A stretch of 34,486 nucleotides of DNA from Suilimivivens sp963650485 (lineage in GTDB: Bacteria > Bacillota > Clostridia > Lachnospirales > Lachnospiraceae), in contig CAVJLN010000027.1 of the NCBI GenBank assembly GCA_963650485.1, positions 1-34,486 on the forward strand, in the 5' to 3' direction. A program made the translations under genes and the position numbers. The notes beneath the pieces were generated by a model. That model did not search any database. It was not told the origin of the DNA and worked only from the letters and a program-made list of their open reading frames with translations. Positions 7,460 to 14,221 of the stretch are shown in pieces (the first letter of the stretch is position 1; each line of letters opens with the position of its first letter).

Positions 7460-8782
7460 ATGAATAAGTCTTATTCATCAGGAAAGAAAAAATCATCAAA
7501 AAGAGTGAGAAGGCGCCGCCGGGTACGTATGGTTTGGCTGGAGCGTGGAATGATTGCATTCTGGGTGATCGCACTGGCAGGTGGGATTGGTACGGCTGTT
7601 TATCTGAATGTGCCCGGATTAAAATTAAACCGTCAGCTCCACAAGGCGGACAGTCTTATGGAAACCTCGGATTATGATGGTGCGATTGCACATTATCAGG
7701 AGGCATTGAATATCGATTCCACATCTGTGAAAGCATATCATGCCATGGCGGGGGCTTATTGGAATAAGGAAGACAAGGACTCCGCAGAACTGACCCTGCA
7801 GAAGGGCTTTGAAGCAACGCAGGATGCCGGATTATTACAGGAATACTGTGTTTATATGCTGAATGACGCGGTTGCAGATATCAATGCGCAGAGCTGTACC
7901 TTTGTGACGCTGGAGAAGTGTCTTACCGTTCTGGAAACGAGTCCGGATAACACGGAAGTCTACTCTCCGTTGGATGCCTGCTATGAATGGCTGATCCATA
8001 CGGAGGATGAAAGCTTCTTTACTTCACTGTCTGACGGAGAGACTTATTTTGAACAGTATGTGAAGGCTTTGCAGCGGATGATCCGTGTCTATCAGCAGTA
8101 TCCTTCGGACAGCTTAAAAAACGAGATTGTGAAGTATGCAACCATCGACCGCGAGCTGTTGTGGCTGGATGTATCGAAGCTTACGGAATATCAGGAATTG
8201 CTTGCTTCCGTTCAGACGATCGGAACGAATGATTCCATTAACTCCTTAAGTGCCTGTCTGGAAAAAGCAGCATGGGCCCAGGAGTATTTTGCAACAGCGT
8301 TTACGATTTTTGAATCCGGGGAATATGCACCGATCCGTGACTTTATCCAGGAGGATACTTATATTTCCCTGCGGGATCAGTTCATGGCAGGAACGACTGA
8401 GTACTGGAGCGGGCAGACCTATATTCCGGTAAGCCGTGAGAAGATGAAGCTGATGAATGCAGATGGCGTATGGACCTTTGCCTTTGCAGACTTTGAGGAA
8501 TATCCGCAGACTAGCGGTGTGGTGAATCTATGGGCAGCGATCCAGCAGGACGATGGGGTACAGAGAATCTGTATTTCCTATGAACCGGAGGCTTCGCAGG
8601 AGGAGTACTACCCGCATACGACACTGGAATTTATCTACCTTTACAGTAATGTCAAGATTAACGGTGAGCTTGTACCTAAGATGAATTACCGCTTTGAGAC
8701 GCGTGTGGCGACAAAGGAAGGCACCACCACGCAGCTCATCGGAGACTGGGGCGGTGCCAATGAATGGACAACTACGTTCTAG
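7460..8782 (+). CDS. Membrane-anchored TPR protein of unknown function
   Basis: The 440-residue protein begins with a strongly basic stretch (residues 9-25, lysine and arginine runs), then one transmembrane segment (about 29-50). The positive charge suggests an inside N terminus and an outside or surface C terminus. At least two TPR-like helices follow (about 57-130; SDYDGAIAHYQEALNIDSTSVKAY is typical). The remaining 300 residues have no recognisable motif; the C-terminal third looks beta-rich. Its start codon abuts the helicase stop, so it is the second gene of that operon. The shared operon suggests co-regulation, but no function can be assigned. Confidence 0.8.
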   Translation: MNKSYSSGKKKSSKRVRRRRRVRMVWLERGMIAFWVIALAGGIGTAVYLNVPGLKLNRQLHKADSLMETSDYDGAIAHYQEALNIDSTSVKAYHAMAGAYWNKEDKDSAELTLQKGFEATQDAGLLQEYCVYMLNDAVADINAQSCTFVTLEKCLTVLETSPDNTEVYSPLDACYEWLIHTEDESFFTSLSDGETYFEQYVKALQRMIRVYQQYPSDSLKNEIVKYATIDRELLWLDVSKLTEYQELLASVQTIGTNDSINSLSACLEKAAWAQEYFATAFTIFESGEYAPIRDFIQEDTYISLRDQFMAGTTEYWSGQTYIPVSREKMKLMNADGVWTFAFADFEEYPQTSGVVNLWAAIQQDDGVQRICISYEPEASQEEYYPHTTLEFIYLYSNVKINGELVPKMNYRFETRVATKEGTTTQLIGDWGGANEWTTTF

Positions 8783-8799
8783 ATATCTATAGATTACAT

Positions 8800-10575
8800 T
8801 TAACAGAATTTCAGCTGTGCATTATGGAGCCTGTAATAGGCTCCTTTTTTTGCCAGTAATTCACTGGCAGAGCCTTCCTCGACAATACCGCCGTGATCAA
8901 TCACGAAGATCCGGTCGGCCTTTTGGATCGTAGAAAGCCTATGTGCAATGACAAAGGAGGTACGTCCCTTTAACAGGGCATCGATGCCTTCTTGGACAAG
9001 AAGCTCGGTCTGGGTATCAATGCTCGAGGTTGCCTCATCCAGAATGAGGATATTTGGATCAGAAATCATGGTTCTTGCAAAGGCAAGAAGCTGTTTCTGA
9101 CCAACGGATAATCCACCGCCACGCTCTGTGAGCATCGTATCATAGCCATCCTTTAAATCCATAATGAAATCATGTGCGTGAACGGCTTTCGCAGCAGCAA
9201 TGATTTCTTCCTCGGCAGCATCGAGCTTTCCGTAGCGGATATTGTCGCGGATGGTTCCGGTGAACAGGAAATTGTCCTGCGTCATAATTCCCATCTGCTG
9301 ACGGAGACTTTCAATCGTCACCTGCCGTATATCGTGTCCATCAATCCGAATCTGACCGCCCTGAATGTCATAAAAACGGCTGATCAGATTGACAATCGTT
9401 GTTTTACCGGCGCCGGTAGGGCCAACCAGGGCAATCGTTTCTCCCGGTTTAATATCAAAGCTCACATTATCCAGAATCTTCACATCATCTTCATAGGAAA
9501 AGTCCACATGGGAAAAGGTTACCCGGCCCTTGATCGGAGGAAGCGGAAGGGCTTCCGGAGCATCACTTATGGCGCTTTCCGTATCCATAATTTCAAAAAC
9601 ACGTTCAGCGGCAGCCAGATTGGTAATAATCTGGGTATAAAAGTTGCTCAGATTCATAATCGGGTTCCAGAACATGCCGATATAGGTACCGAAGGCTACC
9701 AGCGTGCCGACAGATACGGATTCGATTCCCAGAACCTTGATTCCGACATAGTACATGGCGGCAAAACCGAGTCCCCAGCTTAAATCAATGATAGAGCCCA
9801 TACCGTCATTTAAACGGACGGCTTTTTTAAAGGAATCCCGATGGGCGTTCAGCAGCTCATCAAAGGTGTTCAGGGTTTCTTCCTCGGCAGTGAAGCTGTG
9901 GATGATCCGCATGCCGGACATATCCTCATGGATAAAGGCATTCAGGTTACTGGATTTTTTCCGGAAATCCTGCCATTTCTTATGGGAGTAGATCTGGATG
10001 AGCCAGATACAGACAGCCATAAACGGAAGCGTGATGAGTGCTGCAGCGGCAAGAACCGGGTTTCGCACGAACATGATGACGGCAACTGCAACCACGGTCA
10101 CAAGCTCGGGCAAGAGAGTGGTAACGAAATTATTCAGCACATCTTTCAGGGAATTGATATCCCCCATGATTCTGGCAAGAATCTTTCCGGTTGGTCTTCC
10201 GTCGAAGAAGTTCAGATCCAGTGTCTGAATATGGGTATAAAGCTGCTGCCGTATGGTCAGTAACGTTTCATTACAGATCTTCGCCATGATATACATACGC
10301 AGCTTCGCACCGAGGATGATGATAACACTCATAAGCAGAGTCAGGATCATCACACGGTAAAGCTTCGGAAGATCGCCGGTTCCGATGCAGTCATCAATCG
10401 CGTATTCGTAAAAGAGCGGCGTGATCAGGGTAAGAATGGTACTTACCAGCATGACCAGTAGCACCGCAATAATCTGTTTTTTGTAAGTAAGCAGGTAGGA
10501 CAAAAGCCGCAGGAGGGTTTTCAGTTTTCCGTTTTCCTTAAGCTGTTCGTCCTCTTTATAGGAATTGAAGCTCAT
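8800..10575 (-). CDS. ABC exporter half-transporter (ATPase plus permease), catalytic-site partner
   Basis: The 591-residue type IV ABC half-transporter has six N-terminal membrane helices (about residues 35-330) and a C-terminal ATPase. Walker A is GPTGAGKTT (385-393), the signature is LSVGQ (489-493), Walker B ends LILDE with E514, and the switch histidine is H545. Walker A and B are canonical but the signature is not (V for G). This is expected of the subunit lending its signature to the degenerate site of a heterodimer. It overlaps the upstream partner gene by 4 bases (ATGA), with ribosome site GAGGTGATT. The last codons lie over a plus-strand terminator (8826-8851). Family relatives (BmrCD, TM287/288, LmrCD) export drugs or peptides; the substrate here is unknown. 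Confidence 0.9.
   Translation of the reverse strand: MSFNSYKEDEQLKENGKLKTLLRLLSYLLTYKKQIIAVLLVMLVSTILTLITPLFYEYAIDDCIGTGDLPKLYRVMILTLLMSVIIILGAKLRMYIMAKICNETLLTIRQQLYTHIQTLDLNFFDGRPTGKILARIMGDINSLKDVLNNFVTTLLPELVTVVAVAVIMFVRNPVLAAAALITLPFMAVCIWLIQIYSHKKWQDFRKKSSNLNAFIHEDMSGMRIIHSFTAEEETLNTFDELLNAHRDSFKKAVRLNDGMGSIIDLSWGLGFAAMYYVGIKVLGIESVSVGTLVAFGTYIGMFWNPIMNLSNFYTQIITNLAAAERVFEIMDTESAISDAPEALPLPPIKGRVTFSHVDFSYEDDVKILDNVSFDIKPGETIALVGPTGAGKTTIVNLISRFYDIQGGQIRIDGHDIRQVTIESLRQQMGIMTQDNFLFTGTIRDNIRYGKLDAAEEEIIAAAKAVHAHDFIMDLKDGYDTMLTERGGGLSVGQKQLLAFARTMISDPNILILDEATSSIDTQTELLVQEGIDALLKGRTSFVIAHRLSTIQKADRIFVIDHGGIVEEGSASELLAKKGAYYRLHNAQLKFC
8826..8851 (+). terminator. Plus-strand terminator inside the convergent ABC gene
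   Basis: GGAGCC (8826-8831) pairs with GGCTCC (8839-8844) and is followed by seven T residues (8845-8851). It ends the helicase-TPR transcript 44 bases after the TPR stop codon but lies within the last codons of the minus-strand ABC gene. Confidence 0.85.
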
Positions 10576-12305
10576 GCAATCACCTCGCTTTCCGAAGTTC
10601 CGTATTGTGCAACAAAGGTCTGGTAATAGTGTCCTTTTTTCAAAAGCAGTTCATCGTGGGTTCCACGCTCTACAATCTGTCCGCCTTCTAAGATCAGAAT
10701 TTCGTCGGCATGACAGACCGCGCTGATGCGGTGCCCGATGATGATTTTGGTGGTGCCCTTTAATTCCCGGAGAGTGTCATGAATGCACTGCTCGGTTTCC
10801 ATATCGAGTGCCGAAGTTGAGTCATCGAGGACGAGAACCGGTGCTTTCCGGGCCAGAGCTCTGGCAATCGTAATCCGCTGCTTTTGTCCACCGGATAAAC
10901 CGATGCCGCGTTCCCCGATGACCGTATCATACTGGCTCTCCATCTTTTCGATAAAGCTGCTGGCCTGTGCCCGCCGGGAGGCTTCTTTAATCGAAGACAG
11001 CGTCAGTGTATCCTTTCTGCCGAGCTTTACGTTTTCCAGAATGGTATCGGAAAACAGGAAGACATCCTGCATGACAAAGGACATGGCACCCCGGAGCTGA
11101 TGTAAGGAAAGCTCTTTGATATTGACACCGTCCAGGTAAATCGCTCCATCCGTTACATCGTAAAGACGCTGCAGGAGATAGATAAGCGAGCTCTTACCGG
11201 CACCGGTCGTTCCCATGATACCGACCGTTTTTCCGGGCTCGACCGTAAAGGAGATATCATGGAGAATCTCGTGCTGATCCGCCTTGTGGAACGATACATG
11301 TTCAAAAGTGATCTGTCCCTTAACGGAGGACAGAACGACAGGATTCTCCGGATCCTTAACAGCGGGCTTTTCTTCATAAAGCTTCTGGATGCGGCGGTTG
11401 GATGCCACGGCATAGGAAAGCGAGTTTGTAAGCCAGCCAAGCATTTCCATCGGCCATACAATGTTATTGGAATATGCAAAGAATGCACTTAATTCACCTA
11501 AGGTAAATTCGCCCCGCATGACCTGGGCTCCGCCAAATAACAAAACGGAAATCGGAAGGAGCTTGGAGATCAGTGAAATATAAGGGTGATATTTCACGAA
11601 GATGTTCGACTGCTCCATATTCAGTTCGTAGTAACGCTGGTTATGGGACAGGAACTTCGCAATTTCGTATTTTTCACGGGCGAAGGCCTTTACGGTACGG
11701 ACACCGGCAAGGTTTTCTTCTGCAACGGTATTTAAGGTGGCGTTTTCTTCACTGATGGATTCATAAACAGAATCCAGACGGTGCTCCATATAAATGGCAA
11801 TCGCAGCAGAAACTGCCATGCCGATCGTGGGAAGGATTGCCAGCTTCCAGTTGAGGCTGTACATGCAGAACAGCACGATGGAAGTATGGATGATCACTTC
11901 AATCATCAGCATGCCTACATAGGTTAAGCCGTCCCAGATGTGATCCACATCATCCTTGATCCGGCTCATCAGTTCACCGGTTCCGGTACGGTCAAAAAAC
12001 TCCGTGCTTAAGGACTGTACATGGCAGAACACGGCCCGGCGGATTTGGGCTGCAATTTTCGATCCCGTCAGGTCAAAGGTATATTCCTTTACATACTGAA
12101 AAATAAATCTTCCGACTCCAACGCCCACGTAGGCGAGCAGAAGCGGAGTGAGCAGGCTCATGTGACCGCCGAGTAATACGTCGTCAATCATGGACTGCGT
12201 AAGCTTAGGTGAGAGCATATCCAGGCTGATGCTGATGATCATGCCGAGGATGGCAAGACCGAAGGCAAACTTATGCTCCCAGAGATAGGTCCTTATTTTT
12301 TTCAT
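10572..12305 (-). CDS. ABC exporter half-transporter, degenerate-site partner
   Basis: The 577-residue half-transporter has six membrane helices (about residues 10-310) and an ATPase domain. Walker A is GTTGAGKSS (365-373), the signature is a canonical LSGGQ (470-474) and the switch histidine is H525. The Walker B catalytic glutamate is replaced by aspartate (LDDSTS, D494 D495). Together with the LSVGQ signature of the partner this makes one weak and one consensus ATP site, the hallmark of heterodimeric exporters such as BmrC/BmrD and TM287/TM288. The ribosome site is GAGGGGGG. Upstream on the same strand lie a repeat, a terminator, a leader ORF and a promoter, so it is the first main gene of a regulated two-gene operon. 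Confidence 0.9.
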   Translation of the reverse strand: MKKIRTYLWEHKFAFGLAILGMIISISLDMLSPKLTQSMIDDVLLGGHMSLLTPLLLAYVGVGVGRFIFQYVKEYTFDLTGSKIAAQIRRAVFCHVQSLSTEFFDRTGTGELMSRIKDDVDHIWDGLTYVGMLMIEVIIHTSIVLFCMYSLNWKLAILPTIGMAVSAAIAIYMEHRLDSVYESISEENATLNTVAEENLAGVRTVKAFAREKYEIAKFLSHNQRYYELNMEQSNIFVKYHPYISLISKLLPISVLLFGGAQVMRGEFTLGELSAFFAYSNNIVWPMEMLGWLTNSLSYAVASNRRIQKLYEEKPAVKDPENPVVLSSVKGQITFEHVSFHKADQHEILHDISFTVEPGKTVGIMGTTGAGKSSLIYLLQRLYDVTDGAIYLDGVNIKELSLHQLRGAMSFVMQDVFLFSDTILENVKLGRKDTLTLSSIKEASRRAQASSFIEKMESQYDTVIGERGIGLSGGQKQRITIARALARKAPVLVLDDSTSALDMETEQCIHDTLRELKGTTKIIIGHRISAVCHADEILILEGGQIVERGTHDELLLKKGHYYQTFVAQYGTSESEVIA

Positions 12306-12339
12306 GTTTCCCCCCTCGTTAATGATTATATTTGTTCGT

Positions 12340-12406
12340 GTAACAATTCAGTCCCCATTCGCAAAATCGCTGCTATGCAGCTTCCTTTTTGCTCATGTGG
12401 TTACTT
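12340..12406 (-). repeat. Family-2 intergenic repeat, copy C (minus strand)
   Basis: Read on the minus strand it starts AAGTAACCACATGAG, continues with an AGCTGC / GCAGC mini-hairpin and TTTTGCGAATGG, and ends ACTGAATTGTTAC, about 34 bases before the ABC start codon. Like copies A and B it sits just upstream of a gene in the sense direction. Confidence 0.65.
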
Positions 12407-12419
12407 CGCCATATAAATC

Positions 12420-12467
12420 CTGTCAAATATGACTTGGAATGCAAGCATTCCATTCATATTTTGCCAG
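12420..12467. repeat. Large hairpin in the ABC leader
   Basis: The inner palindrome GGAATGC (12436-12442) / GCATTCC (12445-12451) with a 2-base centre lies inside outer arms CTGTCAAATATGA (12420-12432) and TCATATTTTGCCAG (12454-12467), which pair with one wobble and one bulge. There is no T tract on either side, so it is unlikely to be a terminator. It lies between the leader terminator and the ABC start codon. Confidence 0.6.
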
Positions 12468-12492
12468 GCTTTGCATGGCTCTGAATAGTTAC

Positions 12493-12524
12493 AAAAAAGA
12501 GCAGTTATGATATTCCATAACTGC
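12493..12524 (-). terminator. Leader terminator (attenuator) of the ABC operon
   Basis: On the minus strand GCAGTTATG (12524-12516) pairs perfectly with CATAACTGC (12509-12501) around a 6-base loop and runs into TCTTTTTT. It lies downstream of the leader ORF and upstream of the ABC genes. The plus-strand side has no T tract. The first arm can instead pair with CATAGCT (12589-12583), at the end of the leader ORF. Confidence 0.8.
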
Positions 12525-12580
12525 CCGTGTGTAGTCCGATTACCAAAGTAAGACGAAGGTATGATTTTAGGTGTCCTGCT

Positions 12581-12685
12581 TTAGCTATGAGTACAAAAGT
12601 CAGAAGGTAATATCCGATTAGTGCTGGTTTTCATGGTTAAAGTTGTCAATGTTGTGCGGTTACGTAATATAATAGTTCTAAACAT
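12581..12685 (-). CDS. Threonine-rich leader peptide upstream of the ABC exporter
   Basis: This 34-codon ORF starts at an ATG eight bases after a near-ideal ribosome site (AAGGAGGTAA, 12700-12691). It begins MFRTIILRNRTTLTTLTMKT; nine of 34 residues are threonine, five of them between positions 11 and 17. No signal peptide or known small-protein family was recognised. It follows a sigma-A promoter by about 50 bases, and an intrinsic terminator follows it before two ABC exporter genes. Its last codons contain CATAGCT, which can pair with the first terminator arm. The arrangement matches the bmrB leader of Bacillus subtilis bmrCD, so translation is probably regulatory and the peptide itself may have no other job. 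The regulatory role is inferred. Confidence 0.6.
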   Translation of the reverse strand: MFRTIILRNRTTLTTLTMKTSTNRILPSDFCTHS

Positions 12686-12726
12686 AGATGTTACCTCCTT
12701 CCTTGTGATTTCTTATGTTCGCAACA

Positions 12727-12744
12727 TATTGTGTTTTCACAATA
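12727..12744. promoter_or_regulatory. Operator candidate over the ABC promoter -10 box
   Basis: TATTGTG (12727-12733) and CACAATA (12738-12744) form a perfect 7-bp inverted repeat with a 4-base TTTT centre. It covers the -10 box and start region of the minus-strand promoter, a repressor position. No regulator gene is adjacent. Confidence 0.55.
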
Positions 12745-12767
12745 CAGCCGTTACGAAAATTTGTCAA
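12739..12767 (-). promoter_or_regulatory. Promoter of the leader-ABC operon
   Basis: On the minus strand a perfect TTGACA (12767-12762) and TATTGT (12744-12739) are exactly 17 bases apart, with the leader ORF start codon about 55 bases beyond the -10 box. Confidence 0.8.
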
Positions 12768-12843
12768 TAATATTTTTACAGGTATGTGGAACCAGTTAGG
12801 GAAAACGTATAAAAGTTAGTGATTTCCAACATGAAATTACGTC

Positions 12844-12872
12844 TGGTCAGAATGGGAAAATGAGTGTATACT
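12844..12872 (+). promoter_or_regulatory. Possible promoter of the CDF transporter gene
   Basis: TGGTCA (12844-12849) and TATACT (12867-12872) are 17 bases apart. The -10 box is good, the -35 box weak (4 of 6). The site is divergent from the ABC operon promoter. Confidence 0.45.
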
Positions 12873-12928
12873 CCGTATTACAGAGCTTCCTGAAGTGAGC
12901 TTGACAGGGGAAGAAGACAGGAGCGGAT

Positions 12929-14131
12929 ATGATTTCGTTATTATCAAAATTATGGATTAAAAACAGGGAAGATGTGAAGGATCCCAAGGTGCGTGAAGCG
13001 TATGGTGTGCTTTGCGGAGGTGTAGGTATTTTTTTAAATCTATGTCTTTTTATTGGAAAGTTTCTGGCAGGCTTCTTAAGCGGCTCCATTGCGGTCACGG
13101 CAGATGCGTTTAACAACCTTTCAGATGCAGGTTCCTCCATTATTACGCTTGTGGGCTTTAAGATGGCAGGACAGAAGCCGGATTCGGATCATCCCTTTGG
13201 ACACGGTCGGATCGAATATCTTTCCGGATTCTTAGTAGCGGTGATTATTCTGATCATGGCGTTTGAATTGCTGAAATCTTCTGTGGAAAAAATCATCCAT
13301 CCGGAGCCCATCGATACCGGAATTCTGGTGATTATTGTATTGATTGCCTCGATTCTTGTGAAGGCTTATATGTGTTGTTATAATAAATCCATTGCGAAGA
13401 AAATTGACAGTGCGGCGATGGGAGCAACCGCGATGGACAGCTTAAGCGACAGTGTCGCAACAACGGTTGTCCTCGCCGCAACGCTGGTTTCTTATTTTTC
13501 TGGTATTGAGATGGATGGATACTGTGGTGTGATTGTTGCCCTGTTTGTGGGAATGACCGGCTTTCAGGCAGCGAAAGAAACGATCAATCCATTGCTTGGA
13601 CAGCCGCCGGAGCCTGGCTTTGTGAATCAGGTAAGGGAGATCGTGATGTCCTATCAGGATCAGGGTGTACTTGGCATTCATGACCTTGTGGTACATAATT
13701 ACGGACCGGGGAGAGTGATGCTGTCGGTTCATGTAGAAGTTCCGGCCGACGGGGATATTCTGCATATGCATGACATGATCGATAACATTGAGCATCGTCT
13801 GCGCCGTGAACTGAATTGCAGTGCAGTGATTCACATGGATCCGGTGAGCGTTGGAGATGAACGGACCGATGAATTAAAAGAGAAGGTGCGTGAAATCATA
13901 GATGGCATGCAGGAGAATATCCATTTTCATGATTTCCGGATCGTGAACGGTCCGACACATACGAATGTGATTTTTGATGTAGAGGTTCCTTACAGTGTGA
14001 ATACAGAGGATAAGGATATCGTTTCTTATCTTCAGAAAAAAATCCGGGAGCTTGGCAAGGACGGGGACGGACAGGAGTATTACGCGGTCATCGATGTGGA
14101 TCGGGAGCTGTGTGAAAATGTGCAGGAATAA
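12929..14131 (+). CDS. Cation diffusion facilitator transporter, probable Mn2+ (or Zn2+/Fe2+) exporter
   Basis: The 400-residue protein is a full CDF antiporter: six membrane helices (about residues 28-205) and a cytoplasmic metal-binding dimer domain, with a further C-terminal extension. The membrane metal site falls at N62-x3-D66 (FNNLSD) and D170-x3-D174 (DSLSD). Zinc-specific CDFs usually have HD/DD at this place, whereas an Asn-Asp-Asp-Asp site has been described, as I recall, for pneumococcal MntE, so manganese efflux is the best guess. HPFGHGRIEYLSG near residue 88 is a CDF hallmark. The ribosome site is AGGAG. It faces away from the ABC operon, with 243 bases between the starts of this gene and the leader ORF. 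Confidence 0.85.
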   Translation: MISLLSKLWIKNREDVKDPKVREAYGVLCGGVGIFLNLCLFIGKFLAGFLSGSIAVTADAFNNLSDAGSSIITLVGFKMAGQKPDSDHPFGHGRIEYLSGFLVAVIILIMAFELLKSSVEKIIHPEPIDTGILVIIVLIASILVKAYMCCYNKSIAKKIDSAAMGATAMDSLSDSVATTVVLAATLVSYFSGIEMDGYCGVIVALFVGMTGFQAAKETINPLLGQPPEPGFVNQVREIVMSYQDQGVLGIHDLVVHNYGPGRVMLSVHVEVPADGDILHMHDMIDNIEHRLRRELNCSAVIHMDPVSVGDERTDELKEKVREIIDGMQENIHFHDFRIVNGPTHTNVIFDVEVPYSVNTEDKDIVSYLQKKIRELGKDGDGQEYYAVIDVDRELCENVQE

Positions 14132-14165
14132 CGTAATAAATAACGTAATAACAGGAAGATGTTTG

Positions 14166-14194
14166 TTGCCACGAACGAAAAAAGAGTGTATAAT
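14166..14194 (+). promoter_or_regulatory. Promoter of gpmI
   Basis: TTGCCA (14166-14171) and a perfect TATAAT (14189-14194) are 17 bases apart. Transcription would start near 14201, after the upstream ATG at 14159, which supports the start codon at 14222. Confidence 0.8.
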
Positions 14195-14221
14195 CAGTGT
14201 GATAAAAACAGGGAGGACGTA

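Noticed and set aside
12770..12928. yybP-ykoY manganese riboswitch upstream of the CDF gene
   Set aside because: Looked for because of the possible Mn substrate, but no matching loops or terminator/antiterminator were seen.
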